Virus record (IMG/VR): IMGVR_UViG_3300028666_000024
Coordinates: 105,232 to 169,231 of that record
Reading direction: 5' to 3' (one strand)
From: a virus
DNA: 64,000 nucleotides
This document shows positions 14,589-24,055 of the stretch, piece after piece (the first letter of the stretch is position 1; each line of letters opens with the position of its first letter). The notes beneath the pieces were generated by a model. It did not search any database. It saw nothing but the letters and a program-made list of their open reading frames with translations, and had not been told where the DNA came from. The position numbers and the translations under genes were made by a program.

Positions 14589-17165
14589 TTGACTGAAAAC
14601 AAAGTAGATGTCAAAAAAGCATTTGTGGGAATATTTTTTGATAAGCAGTCGAAGAAGATGTATCATTGGTATATCAACTCCGAAAACAAACTCAAAAAAG
14701 AAACGGTTAAAGTAGCTTACGATTATTACACTCAGAGAGAATACTTTGGGTGTAAGGATATTAAAAAAGATTTGTGGGGCAGGAAGGTATATCACAAAAC
14801 AACTGATAATTTCGGAGAACTTCAACGTGCTACAGAAGTTGGTAGTTGTGAAGCAAAGGTTCCTCAAGAGATAAAGTTTCTTCACAGGATGTATGAAAAA
14901 ATAGATCTCAAACCTGATCTCTCTAATTTTAATATTGCTATCATAGATATTGAAATTGAATCTGAAAAGGAATTTCCACTACCTGAACAGGCCAAATTTC
15001 CAATTAATCTAATTTCAATCTGGACATCAAAAACAAACAGAGTTCAAACGTTTGGTTTAAGACCCTATACTGGAACAAAAGAAATAAATTATACATATTG
15101 TGCTACAGAACAGGAACTTTTTGAAAAGTTTTTTGATTTTTATTCTTCAAAACTTGTAAATATTCTTTCAGGATGGTATTGTAAACTTTTTGATATTCCT
15201 TATATGATTAAAAGGTGTGAAATTTTAAAAATTAAAAATAGATTTTCACCACTTGGAATTTGTATTGAGAATCAGAATAAGGGTGGTTATCATATTGATG
15301 GTGGTGGATATTTTATCGGTGGTGTATCAACTCTTGACTATATTGACCTTTATAAGAATTTTGTGTATGATAAGAAAGAATCCTACCAACTTCATAGTAT
15401 TTGTATGGGTGAGATAAAAGAAGGTAAGGCTGAGTTTGGTGGAACTATTAATACAGGTTGGAAAGAAGATTGGAATGGATTTGTAGAGTATAACATTCAG
15501 GACGTTATGCTTGTAAAGAAACTTGATGATAAAATGAGATTTTTTGATTTAGCGGTTAATTTATCCTATCAGTGTCTTGTTCCGTTTGAGAAGGTGTTTA
15601 GTTCGGTTAATCTACTCACCGGGATTCTTATGCGGTATGCTCACCAGAAGGGACTTGTTCTTCCTGATGTGACCGGAACAAAAGAAGAGAAATTTGAAGG
15701 TGCATATGTCGAGGCAAAAGAAGGATTATATCATTATGTTGTTAATTATGATGTTCAGTCTCTATATCCTACATTGATTCGTGCTTTTAATATTTCACCA
15801 GAAAAACTTGTAATGAATCCTTCAGAAACACAAAAGAAGGATTTAATTTCTACTCCACTTACAGGAGTTTATTACAAGAAGGAAAAGGGATTGCTTCCAG
15901 ATGTTATTGAGGATTTTTTCAATAAGAGATTGCGTTTTATTGACAAAAATAAGGTTTGTATAGGTCTTGACCAGAAACTTTCAGATGAAGAAATTTCCAA
16001 AAGGTTTAAAGTTGATATTGAAAAGATTTCAGAACTTAAAACAGAAATTGTATCAGAAAATGGCGATGCTATTTATTACAAGAGACAAGAACAAATTATA
16101 AAAATTTTCATGAATAGTTTATATGGAGTGCTTGGAAATCCTTATTTTTGTATGTTTAATTTAACCAATGCAAAGACTATTACGGGTTGTGGTCAGGATG
16201 TTATTAAATATCTTACAAGTGGTGTTGATTCTTGGTTTAAAGAAAATTGGCATAAGAAGTATCAAATATTCTTTCCTGAATATAATAAAGGTGAAATAAA
16301 ACCCATAAAGAAAGATATGATTTGTTTGATTGATACAGATTCAGGTCATGTATCGTTGGAAGAACTTATAACTAATATGGGACTTACCTTCAAAACAAAT
16401 CAGGAGTTTCTTGATTTTGTTTTAAAACTTGATGAAAAATTTTTCAAACCCTTCTTTAAAAGAAAATTGGAAATATATTCTAAAAAGTATGGTTGTAAAG
16501 ATTTGATAAATTTTCAAAAGGAAAAGATTATTCTGAAGAAAATTATCATGGCGAAGAAGAAATATTGTGATTATACTTTGGATAAAAAGGGAGAACGTTT
16601 TGATCCACCTAAACTCGGTGTTACTGGTATTGAAATTATTAAAAGCGACACCTGCCGATTTGGTCGTAAGTATCTCCGACAGATTTTACAGTTAATTGTG
16701 GAAACTGAAGATAAGAAAAAAGTTTTAGAGTTTATAAATAGTATTAAAGATGAATTTTTTAATAACACTTCAATTGAGGATATAGCAGTCCCAAAAGGAA
16801 TAAATGACTATGATAAATATGCAAATGGTAATGTTGAAGATACTCTACAGTTTAAACTCCATTGTCCTATATACACCAGAGCAGGTATTTGCTACAATAA
16901 TTTGGTTAGAAAGTATGATCTCCCTTATCCACTAATTGCAAATAAATCTAAACTTCGTTATGTTTATGTTTCTGAAGAGAATGAAATCCGACAGAATGTA
17001 ATTGGTTTTATGGAAACTTATCCTGATAAATTTAAAGAAATTTTTAAAGTTGATATGAATACTCAATGGGAAAAAGCAATTGAAAATATTTGTGGAAGAT
17101 TTTTTAAAGTTTTAAAATGGGGAAATGTTTGGGATGTTGAAACAGATTGGAGTATATTAGACTGA
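14589..17165 (+). CDS. 43: gp43-like family B DNA polymerase
   Basis: The replicative polymerase (858 aa; T4 gp43 is 898). The 3'-5' exonuclease site is IDIEIES at about 118. The polymerase motifs are A (DVQSLYPTL, about 387, followed by FNISPE as in T4), B (KIFMNSLYG, about 504) and C (DTDS, about 582). It starts with TTG at 14589, two nt after the previous stop. It should act with clamp gp45, loader gp44/62 and gp32, all encoded nearby. Confidence 0.97.
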   Translation: MTENKVDVKKAFVGIFFDKQSKKMYHWYINSENKLKKETVKVAYDYYTQREYFGCKDIKKDLWGRKVYHKTTDNFGELQRATEVGSCEAKVPQEIKFLHRMYEKIDLKPDLSNFNIAIIDIEIESEKEFPLPEQAKFPINLISIWTSKTNRVQTFGLRPYTGTKEINYTYCATEQELFEKFFDFYSSKLVNILSGWYCKLFDIPYMIKRCEILKIKNRFSPLGICIENQNKGGYHIDGGGYFIGGVSTLDYIDLYKNFVYDKKESYQLHSICMGEIKEGKAEFGGTINTGWKEDWNGFVEYNIQDVMLVKKLDDKMRFFDLAVNLSYQCLVPFEKVFSSVNLLTGILMRYAHQKGLVLPDVTGTKEEKFEGAYVEAKEGLYHYVVNYDVQSLYPTLIRAFNISPEKLVMNPSETQKKDLISTPLTGVYYKKEKGLLPDVIEDFFNKRLRFIDKNKVCIGLDQKLSDEEISKRFKVDIEKISELKTEIVSENGDAIYYKRQEQIIKIFMNSLYGVLGNPYFCMFNLTNAKTITGCGQDVIKYLTSGVDSWFKENWHKKYQIFFPEYNKGEIKPIKKDMICLIDTDSGHVSLEELITNMGLTFKTNQEFLDFVLKLDEKFFKPFFKRKLEIYSKKYGCKDLINFQKEKIILKKIIMAKKKYCDYTLDKKGERFDPPKLGVTGIEIIKSDTCRFGRKYLRQILQLIVETEDKKKVLEFINSIKDEFFNNTSIEDIAVPKGINDYDKYANGNVEDTLQFKLHCPIYTRAGICYNNLVRKYDLPYPLIANKSKLRYVYVSEENEIRQNVIGFMETYPDKFKEIFKVDMNTQWEKAIENICGRFFKVLKWGNVWDVETDWSILD

Positions 17166-17199
17166 TGTTGAATCGTTGTAAATAAACCAATAAAAGTTC

Positions 17200-17228
17200 T
17201 TGATTTCTCAAAAATAAGATGGTATTAT
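17200..17228 (+). promoter_or_regulatory. Sigma70-like promoter, TGGTATTAT type, for uvsX
   Basis: TTGATT, 17 bp, TATTAT with an extended TG. It is nearly identical to the promoters at 23938, 29047 and 43506. Confidence 0.85.
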
Positions 17229-17261
17229 TACATGTAGATAACAATTCAAAGGAGAATAAAT

Positions 17262-18455
17262 ATGGATTTGTATAAAAAAATCATGGCAGATAAAGGGAAA
17301 ACTGGAAGTAAAATTTTTAATCTTCCTATGTCAGAACTCCTAATGAATGAGGATGATGAAAAAAATGCAAAATATATTCATAGTGGGGTTATAGCATTTA
17401 ATCTTCTTGCGACCGGACATGTTGATAAAAGTTTACGGGTTGGTGGTCAACTTCTTCTTTCAAGTCCATCCAAACACGGAAAAAGTCTTCAAGTTTTGGC
17501 TCATATCCTTAATGCACAACAATCAGGAGAAATAGATAAGATTATTGTATTTAACACAGAGGGACCGACAGGATTCAGTTATACTCTTGCAAGACAATTT
17601 GGTGTTGATATGGATAAAACTAAAGTGTTTGTTTTTGAAGATTGTATAATTGAAAGCATTATGAATACATTAGCAAAAAATTGTGAAGATTTGACAATTG
17701 AACAGCGTAGGAGAATTTTTGTTGTTATTGATAGTTGGGGTGGATTGACTACATTAAATCTTGAGGATAAGGCCGTTGCTGGTTCTATTACGAAAGATTT
17801 TCAAGAGACTCAGTTGAAGAACAGGTTAGCTCTCTTCCTTAATAATATGAGAGTTACCAGATTGCTCATTGCACACTGTTACGACAACGTTGGTGGATTT
17901 GGCGATCCATTGAAAATTGGTGGTGGAACAAAATTTTATTATCTCTCTGATTCTGCTGTTTTGTTCGCTTCACGTAAAAAACAGAAAGATTCTTCAGATG
18001 AAATTAGTGGTTGGATTATCACTGGAAAAACTCATAAATCCCGATATCATATCGAGGGAACAACACAACTTGAAGTTCTTATTGAAACTAAGGGTTGTTT
18101 AAATCAATTTTTTGGTTTGTTGCCCGATGCTTTAGAAGGTGGTTTTGTCTTGAAGGAACAGGGGAAAATTACCAGAGCACATATTGAGAACGATCCTCCC
18201 GTTAAAGAACTTAATATTTACACTGAGGATTTTTGGGGACCGATTTTTCTTGATACTGATTTTCAAAAGTATTTAGAAGACAAGTATCAGTATTCTAAAG
18301 ACAATATAACCTTAGCAACATCAAACATCAACAAACTTTTCAAGAATCGTTCGACAGGAGAATCTAATGAAATTGTTTCAGAAGATGTTCCATCCGAGAC
18401 AAAAGGTAAGCGAGGAAGAAAATCCAAAACAGAATCTACAGATCCAACAGAATGA
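17262..18455 (+). CDS. uvsX: UvsX-like RecA-family recombinase
   Basis: The protein (397 aa; T4 UvsX is 391) has Walker A SPSKHGKS at about 68-75, a Walker B-like FVVIDSWGG, and NNMRVTRLLIAHCY in the RecA core. It should polymerise on ssDNA with help from UvsY and drive strand invasion. The last 30 residues are charged and low-complexity and overlap the next gene. It has its own promoter and an AAAGGAG Shine-Dalgarno. Confidence 0.95.
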   Translation: MDLYKKIMADKGKTGSKIFNLPMSELLMNEDDEKNAKYIHSGVIAFNLLATGHVDKSLRVGGQLLLSSPSKHGKSLQVLAHILNAQQSGEIDKIIVFNTEGPTGFSYTLARQFGVDMDKTKVFVFEDCIIESIMNTLAKNCEDLTIEQRRRIFVVIDSWGGLTTLNLEDKAVAGSITKDFQETQLKNRLALFLNNMRVTRLLIAHCYDNVGGFGDPLKIGGGTKFYYLSDSAVLFASRKKQKDSSDEISGWIITGKTHKSRYHIEGTTQLEVLIETKGCLNQFFGLLPDALEGGFVLKEQGKITRAHIENDPPVKELNIYTEDFWGPIFLDTDFQKYLEDKYQYSKDNITLATSNINKLFKNRSTGESNEIVSEDVPSETKGKRGRKSKTESTDPTE

Positions 18456-18750
18456 TTTTGTAGATATACTTAATTCAATACCTTTGGAAGAATTTTCTTT
18501 ATATAAACAAGTATTAGGTGTAATGATACTTGAATGTAAAAATTTAAATTTAACATTCTTTAATGATTCTATAATGACTGGACAAGGTAATATTGATATT
18601 CCAAGTGACAAACTGGTTGATTATAAGTCTGTTTTTAGAGGTATTTATTATAATGTTTTAAACCTTGAAAAACTTAAAAAACAAAAAGATTCTGAAAAAT
18701 TTAAAAATTCTATACAAAAAGAGATAAAGGAGAAGTATGGGTCAAATTAA
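18367..18750 (+). CDS. Unknown protein (127 aa), overlapping uvsX
   Basis: The ATG at 18367 has a good ACAGGAG Shine-Dalgarno, which gives an 89-nt overlap with the tail of uvsX. No motif is recognised. The start at 18367 is chosen for its ribosome site; no other good start exists in the first part of the frame. Confidence 0.6.
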   Translation: MKLFQKMFHPRQKVSEEENPKQNLQIQQNDFVDILNSIPLEEFSLYKQVLGVMILECKNLNLTFFNDSIMTGQGNIDIPSDKLVDYKSVFRGIYYNVLNLEKLKKQKDSEKFKNSIQKEIKEKYGSN

Positions 18751-19099
18751 TAATCTTGCCGATGAGATATATGAAGATGCAAAGAAAAAGGGTTGGTATG
18801 ATAAGGAAGAATCAGAAAACCAATATATAGAACGAATGTGTAATAATTTGCATGATGAGGTTTCTGAATTACATGAGGCATGGAGAAATGGTTTATTGAG
18901 AGTAGATTGTGATAAGACAGACAAAATGACTGCTATGGGTCTACCAGCTATTACATCGTTAGAAGAAGAACTTGCAGATATAATAATCCGAGCACTGGAT
19001 AATTCTAAAAGACTTGGTGTTAATATAGAAAGAGCAATTGAAATCAAACTTAAATTCAATAAATCTCGCCCTTATAGACATGGGAACAAACTTTCATAA
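18737..19099 (+). CDS. MazG-like nucleotide pyrophosphohydrolase
   Basis: The 120-residue all-helical protein shows the MazG metal-binding pattern: LHDEVSELHEAW, then LEEELADIIIRALD. MazG-type enzymes cleave nucleoside triphosphates to monophosphates, and in some phages have been linked to dNTP or ppGpp balance. It overlaps the previous gene by 14 nt. Confidence 0.8.
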   Translation: MGQINNLADEIYEDAKKKGWYDKEESENQYIERMCNNLHDEVSELHEAWRNGLLRVDCDKTDKMTAMGLPAITSLEEELADIIIRALDNSKRLGVNIERAIEIKLKFNKSRPYRHGNKLS

Positions 19100-19137
19100 T
19101 TAATAACAAACCAAACCTTATAGACACGGAGGAAAAT

Positions 19138-19638
19138 ATGTTAATTAATTCAGGTAAAACAAAGCAGTGTTCTTGTTGTAAAGAAGTTAAAAATGTTGAA
19201 GACTTTCATAAATGCTTAAAAATGAAAGATGGACTTTTCTCAATTTGTAAAAAATGTAATATTAATAGGGCATCAAAATATATATCAGAAAAAAGAAGAA
19301 ACGATCTAAATTATAATAAAAGAAACAGAACAAAAGATAGGATCAAGAGAAAATTAAAGACTCCATTCGGAAAAAAATCTAAATTTATTTTAAATACAGT
19401 TGGAATATCATTGGATGAATTTAAAAAATATTTACAAGAATCAGCAAATTATTCAGATTTTAATATTGAAAATTATGATGGAAATAAATATCATATCCAT
19501 CATTTAAAAGATTGGCATGATTTTAACTTTTGTAATGAATTAGAATTAAAAGATTATTTTTATTATAAAAACTGTGTAATATTATCCAAAGAAGATCATT
19601 TAAAAGTCCATAAGGAGATAAATGCTAATGTTAAATAA
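19138..19638 (+). CDS. HNH endonuclease with N-terminal zinc ribbon (likely homing)
   Basis: The N terminus has CSCCKEVKNVEDFHK...CKKC, a zinc ribbon often found on phage HNH nucleases, and the core is YHIHHLKDWHDF with a later EDHLKVHK. It lies between mazG and the gp41 helicase, a typical free-standing homing endonuclease position. A relative is at 22936. Confidence 0.8.
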   Translation: MLINSGKTKQCSCCKEVKNVEDFHKCLKMKDGLFSICKKCNINRASKYISEKRRNDLNYNKRNRTKDRIKRKLKTPFGKKSKFILNTVGISLDEFKKYLQESANYSDFNIENYDGNKYHIHHLKDWHDFNFCNELELKDYFYYKNCVILSKEDHLKVHKEINANVK

Positions 19639-19744
19639 ATACGTCTGTGGTTTTAATATTGTTCCGATGTCTATTCCATTTCTTATTGGTGATACTGGTG
19701 AATTCTACTTTATAAAATTAGAAGAGGTTGAAATTGGATATTAA
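19628..19744 (+). CDS. Small unknown protein (38 aa)
   Basis: ATG at 19628 overlaps the HNH gene end and lies 11 nt after AAGGAG. The frame ends inside the start of gp41. No motif; support is from the ribosome site and tight packing. Confidence 0.45.
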   Translation: MLNKYVCGFNIVPMSIPFLIGDTGEFYFIKLEEVEIGY

Positions 19745-21194
19745 TGTTCCTACTAAAGAAGAAGTAAAGTTCAAAGACATAGACCTTGAGAAGATGATTA
19801 TAAAACTTATTCTCACAAACAAAATTGTGCAGGACCGAGCATTTCCCTTTTTAAAGTTGGAACTCTTTGCAAATGAAGGACATAGAGAAATTGTAAAGAG
19901 GATTTTAAATTTTTATGAAGAGTTTAGCAAGGTTCCAACTCTTTCTGATTTACGTTTACAACTTTCTTCAGAAGGAACTAATGAATCACTCAAGGAAGTA
20001 TATCTTGAAATTCTTGACACTTCAGTTGCAGATTATGAAAATGAATTTCTTTTAAAGAAGGTTGAAAATTTTTATAAGAGAAGATTAATTTCATGGAAGA
20101 ATACAAATATTGCAATGGCATTGATGGATAACAAACTCAATGAGATTCCGGCAATAGTTAATGATCTCAATAATGTTTTAGGTTTTAATTTCAATGATGA
20201 TGTTGCCTTTGATATGTTTGCTGAAGATACTGGTGATTATGTTATGGAGTTTATCAAAAACACCAATAAGGTAGTTTCTTCTGGTATTCCTTCTCTTGAC
20301 AAATATCTAAATGGTGGATTCAACGATGATAAGTTGACGGTGTTTACAGCAGAATCAAATTTGGGAAAGAGTTTAATGATGGGATCTCTAGCGGCATCAT
20401 GTCTTCTTCGTAATAAAAAGGTTTTGATTGTTACAATGGAGCAATCAAACAAGGTTTATACAAGAAGAATTCTTTCAAATATATTAGATATGGATATGGA
20501 AAGTTTTTACAATGATGAAAAGAAAAATGAAAAACTTGCAAATTATAAAAAATATAAAGATAGAATCAAAGGAAAGATTTTTATTGCAGAATATGTGCCG
20601 GGAATAACTCATAATAGAATTTTAAATCTTCTCACCGAATTGAAGTTGAAGAAAAACTTTGTTCCTGATATTATCTTTGTAGACTATATCAAATTAATGA
20701 GTTCTGCAAGACTTCAAAAGGGTGCAAATACAAATACTCAGTTGCAATATGTTTGTGAAGATTTGAGAAGTATTCCACAAACTTTTAAAATTCCTGTTGT
20801 AACGGCAATGCAAGTCAATCGAGGAGCATATGGTTCAACAATAATTGATAAGAAAGATACTGGAGATTCTATAGGTATTGTTCAAACTGCTGATGTTGTT
20901 ATTGGACTTTCTCAACCACAGGATTATAAAGGAGATAGAGAAACAGGTCTTGGTAAGTGGTTAGCTAACTTTGCAAAGAACCGAGATGGTATAGCAGATG
21001 TATCTATAACACTAAATGTTAATTATAAAAATATGCGTGTGTCAGATGATCCTTCAAACACAAAACAAAACACTTCAGTATCGACAGCGGAAGCAGTTCA
21101 GAAAGTATTATCCAAGGAAGAGACAGAGAAACAGAACGTAGTCAACACAATATTTGAATTGGTTGATCCAGAGAGTGGGGCATCACAATGGTAG
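19734..21194 (+). CDS. 41: gp41-like replicative DNA helicase (DnaB family)
   Basis: The 486-residue hexameric-type helicase has a DnaB-like N-terminal domain and a RecA core with Walker A (AESNLGKS, about 205), VTMEQS, Walker B (IIFVDYIKLM, about 311) and AMQVNRGAYGS. I place the start at TTG 19734, six nt after GAAGAGG; the in-frame TTG at 19728 is too close to that site. It unwinds DNA ahead of gp43 and works with primase gp61. Confidence 0.94.
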   Translation: MDINVPTKEEVKFKDIDLEKMIIKLILTNKIVQDRAFPFLKLELFANEGHREIVKRILNFYEEFSKVPTLSDLRLQLSSEGTNESLKEVYLEILDTSVADYENEFLLKKVENFYKRRLISWKNTNIAMALMDNKLNEIPAIVNDLNNVLGFNFNDDVAFDMFAEDTGDYVMEFIKNTNKVVSSGIPSLDKYLNGGFNDDKLTVFTAESNLGKSLMMGSLAASCLLRNKKVLIVTMEQSNKVYTRRILSNILDMDMESFYNDEKKNEKLANYKKYKDRIKGKIFIAEYVPGITHNRILNLLTELKLKKNFVPDIIFVDYIKLMSSARLQKGANTNTQLQYVCEDLRSIPQTFKIPVVTAMQVNRGAYGSTIIDKKDTGDSIGIVQTADVVIGLSQPQDYKGDRETGLGKWLANFAKNRDGIADVSITLNVNYKNMRVSDDPSNTKQNTSVSTAEAVQKVLSKEETEKQNVVNTIFELVDPESGASQW

Positions 21195-21208
21195 TATCTG
21201 AGGTTATT

Positions 21209-21526
21209 ATGGGCGAAAGAATAGACCAAGTTACATTTTTAAGACTTTTCAAGGAATATGGTTATGATGAGAAATCTTTAAATGATTTGTTTGATTGTGA
21301 CCATATTACTACAGGCGATAAGATTCAATTCAATCAATCTCTACAGAAGATAAACAAAGAACAAGGTATTGATATTTTTGATATGCTTATTGTTCTTGAA
21401 AAGTTTTTTACTTCTTCTAAAAAGATTGTAGAATTTTTAGATGTAAAGACTTTTGAAAAACTTAAAAAGGAAATTCGAAAGGATTATTTTATTAATGACC
21501 GGCAGGGTGAGTGGGGAAATTTGTAA
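21209..21526 (+). CDS. Unknown 105-aa protein after gp41; weak resemblance to late co-activator gp33
   Basis: The ATG at 21209 follows CTGAGG by five nt and is preferred to the ATG at 21188. The helical stretch KINKEQGIDIFDMLIVLEKF followed by KLKKEIRKDYFIND has a pattern a little like the C-terminal half of T4 gp33, which bridges gp55-polymerase and the clamp. The acidic-hydrophobic clamp-binding tail of gp33 is not seen here. I treat it as unknown. Confidence 0.55.
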   Translation: MGERIDQVTFLRLFKEYGYDEKSLNDLFDCDHITTGDKIQFNQSLQKINKEQGIDIFDMLIVLEKFFTSSKKIVEFLDVKTFEKLKKEIRKDYFINDRQGEWGNL

Positions 21527-22332
21527 TGAATAAATCTTTTCTCAAATGGGTTGGTGGTAAAACAAAATTACTTTCTCAAATAGAAAAATATCTACCAGAG
21601 GGAAATAGATTAGTTGAACCTTTTTGTGGTAGTTGTGTTGTTTCTTTAAATTCAGAATATAAAAATTATTTAGCAAACGATATAAACTCTGATTTGATAA
21701 ATCTTTTTAATATTATCAAAAATGAAGATACTTTTAATTTTGTAAAACAATCCAAAAAATACTTTATTGATGGAAATGATTTAGAAAAATATAATAGTCT
21801 AAGAAGTATGTTTAACAATACAAAAGATTTAAAATTAAGGGCCTTTCTATTTATTTATTTAAATAGACATTGTTTTAACGGCATGTGTAGATATAATTCA
21901 AGTGGAGGATATAATATTCCATTTGGAAAATATAACACGATTTATTATCCTGAAAAAGAAATTTTTCTATTTTCTAAGTTGTCACAATCTATAACATTTT
22001 CAAATAAAAATTTTTTAAATTTAAAATTAAAACAGGGAGATATTGTTTATTGTGATCCTCCATATATTCCTATAAATGAAACTTCTTCTTTTACTAATTA
22101 TACCGGAAAGGATTTTAGTTTAGAAGAACATAAACAATTAGCAAACTGGTGTGAAGTTAATAATAAAGAGTTAAAAATTCCATTTTTAATTTCAAATAAT
22201 GATACAAAACTTACAAGAGAGATTTATAAAAAAGCAGATGATATAATAGAAGTTGAAGTAAGCAGGTCTATGGGTTCTAAAAAAGGAACAAAAGAAAAAA
22301 AGAAAGAAGTATTAATAATATACAAAGGATAA
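21526..22332 (+). CDS. dam: Dam-type DNA adenine N6-methyltransferase
   Basis: Motif order is that of Dam/DpnM enzymes: FLKWVGGKTKLL at the N terminus, VEPFCGSCVVSLN (SAM binding), and the catalytic DPPY at about 176-179. At 268 residues it is the usual length for a GATC-type methylase, though the target is not certain. The ATG overlaps the previous stop (TAATG). It is followed directly by a possible nuclease. Confidence 0.92.
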   Translation: MNKSFLKWVGGKTKLLSQIEKYLPEGNRLVEPFCGSCVVSLNSEYKNYLANDINSDLINLFNIIKNEDTFNFVKQSKKYFIDGNDLEKYNSLRSMFNNTKDLKLRAFLFIYLNRHCFNGMCRYNSSGGYNIPFGKYNTIYYPEKEIFLFSKLSQSITFSNKNFLNLKLKQGDIVYCDPPYIPINETSSFTNYTGKDFSLEEHKQLANWCEVNNKELKIPFLISNNDTKLTREIYKKADDIIEVEVSRSMGSKKGTKEKKKEVLIIYKG

Positions 22333-22334
22333 TT

Positions 22335-22934
22335 ATGAGAGCAGAAGGAAACGGTTCAGCATTTGAATATTTTGTTAAAAAACCACTATCAAAATTTACC
22401 TGTGTTACTTATTTAGATTGGAAGAAAAAAGATCCAAATTATTATGGAGATAATTTAATAATTACACAATATCCATATTATAATCATTTCGGTGACAACT
22501 CTATATCAAAAACAGATTTTGTTTTAATATCAAAAGAATATAACTTGGATAATGTTAGAGTTGAATGTAGAAGTCAAATTGTGCAAGGAACATGTTCTGA
22601 AAAATTTGAAAATTTAGTTTTTAAAACACTTCATAAAAATAATATATTTAAAAATTTTATATTTATAATTGAAGGTAATGGGACTCCTTCAAAAGTTAAA
22701 AGGTGGTTTAAAGAAGATATTATAATTGGAAAAATGCTTCAAGATTATGATCCATTTACTACCAAAAATATAAAATTAGTTGATTTTGAAGGATTTAAAA
22801 ATTTTGCAAATTCTAATTTTAAAGATTATGATATAAATAATTTTAAAATTTCAAAAAAAATAAATTATAATCCTGAATGGATAAAAGATTTTAACCCAGA
22901 TTTTGAAACTACACATTTTCCTGAAGGAATGTAA
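22335..22934 (+). CDS. Possible PD-(D/E)XK nuclease next to Dam
   Basis: The protein (199 aa) has TDFVLIS at Asp61, then VRVECRSQIVQGTCSEKF with Glu77-x-Arg79, resembling a PD-(D/E)XK site with Arg in place of the usual Lys. A glycine-containing FIIEGNGTPSKVKRWF follows. It starts 2 nt after the methylase. A restriction-like partner or a DNA-repair nuclease is possible; neither is proven. Confidence 0.5.
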   Translation: MRAEGNGSAFEYFVKKPLSKFTCVTYLDWKKKDPNYYGDNLIITQYPYYNHFGDNSISKTDFVLISKEYNLDNVRVECRSQIVQGTCSEKFENLVFKTLHKNNIFKNFIFIIEGNGTPSKVKRWFKEDIIIGKMLQDYDPFTTKNIKLVDFEGFKNFANSNFKDYDINNFKISKKINYNPEWIKDFNPDFETTHFPEGM

Positions 22935-22935
22935 G

Positions 22936-23409
22936 ATGTCTTATAAAGATAAAGAAGATGAAAGAAAATATCGTATAGAACATAAAGAAGATAAAAGAAA
23001 ATATGATAAACAATATCGTATAGAACATAAAGAAGATAAAAGAAAATATATTAAACAATATCGTATAGAACACAGATTAGAATACAGATTAGAACAAAAC
23101 TTAAGGAGAAGATTAAGATATGCACTAAAAGGAAATAAAAAATGTACAAAAACTTGGATACTTATAGGTTGTTCAAAAGATTTCTTAAAAGAACATCTTC
23201 AACAAACAGCAATAAAGAATGGATATTTAGACTTTGATATTAATAATTACTCAGGCAAACAATATCATATTGACCATATAATTCCATGTAGTAGTTTTGA
23301 TTTAGAAAAATCAGAAGAACAAGAGAAATGTTTTCATTATACAAATTTACAAATTTTAACGGCAAGTGAAAATCTAAAAAAATCAAATAATTATATTAAA
23401 CCATTTTAA
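22936..23409 (+). CDS. HNH endonuclease with N-terminal charged repeats (likely homing)
   Basis: The core YHIDHIIPCSSFDL, then NLQILTASENLKKSN, is a classic HNH motif. The N-terminal third repeats YRIEHKEDKRKY two to three times and is very charged, probably for DNA contact. The start at 22936 has GAAGGA upstream. It sits in the Dam cluster between gp41 and gp32, again a homing-like position. Confidence 0.82.
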   Translation: MSYKDKEDERKYRIEHKEDKRKYDKQYRIEHKEDKRKYIKQYRIEHRLEYRLEQNLRRRLRYALKGNKKCTKTWILIGCSKDFLKEHLQQTAIKNGYLDFDINNYSGKQYHIDHIIPCSSFDLEKSEEQEKCFHYTNLQILTASENLKKSNNYIKPF

Positions 23410-23436
23410 ACAAACTTTTGAAGCAACTCCTTCAGA

Positions 23437-24048
23437 TTGGAAAATATAGTGGACAACTTGGATATTATAAACCAGCGTGTTAAGATAATATTCTACGGTT
23501 TCTTTTTCAAGATAATGAAAGAGCGGGAGATAAAGTATAATGAGATAGTTTTTAAAAAGGTTTTCAAAGGTTATAAAAATTTAGAATTTACTCTTCAATA
23601 TGTTGCAAAGGATATTCAAAGTTTAAAAATTTCAGAAATGGATTTTATAAAGTTTTTATTTTTAATGTTTTTGAAGCACGGATTTCATGCTGTTATGAGA
23701 TTCAATTCTATAGGTATTAAAAAGGATATTTCAGTTTTGTTATCTACAGAACAATATGAAAAAGATAAGAAAATATTAAATGATATAATGAAACTTGAAC
23801 CATCAACTTTTAAGACTAAACAGGATTTTTTAACGCTTAGAAGTGATGGTGTTTCGATGTTATATATTCTTTTTAAGGACAAGAAAATAACGGAACATAT
23901 TTCAATTCTACCATTCTTATCTTTCGATAAAAAAGACTTGATTTCTCCAAAAAAAGATGGTATTATTAGTAGTGTAGAGATTGAGAAGAACTACAAACGG
24001 TTCCTTGAAGTCTTGATAAAATTTAAAGAACTAATGGAAAAGGAGTAG
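23437..24048 (+). CDS. Unknown protein upstream of gp32 (gp59 position)
   Basis: A helical, lysine-rich 203-residue protein with no clear motif. In T4 the helicase loader gp59 (217 aa) lies directly upstream of gene 32, and size and position fit, but I see no convincing sequence match. The start is unclear (TTG 23437 or GTG 23449). The gp32 promoter lies inside its 3' end. Confidence 0.6.
   Translation: MENIVDNLDIINQRVKIIFYGFFFKIMKEREIKYNEIVFKKVFKGYKNLEFTLQYVAKDIQSLKISEMDFIKFLFLMFLKHGFHAVMRFNSIGIKKDISVLLSTEQYEKDKKILNDIMKLEPSTFKTKQDFLTLRSDGVSMLYILFKDKKITEHISILPFLSFDKKDLISPKKDGIISSVEIEKNYKRFLEVLIKFKELMEKE
23938..23966 (+). promoter_or_regulatory. Sigma70-like promoter inside a coding region, for gp32
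   Basis: TTGATT, 17 bp, TATTAT with an extended TG, located within the gene at 23437-24048 and 90 bp before the gp32 start. It encodes LISPKKDGIIS in that gene. Confidence 0.8.
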
Positions 24049-24055
24049 TTGAATT

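Noticed and set aside
23437-24048. Firm call of helicase loader gp59
   Set aside because: Position and length fit, but no sequence pattern of gp59 could be seen.
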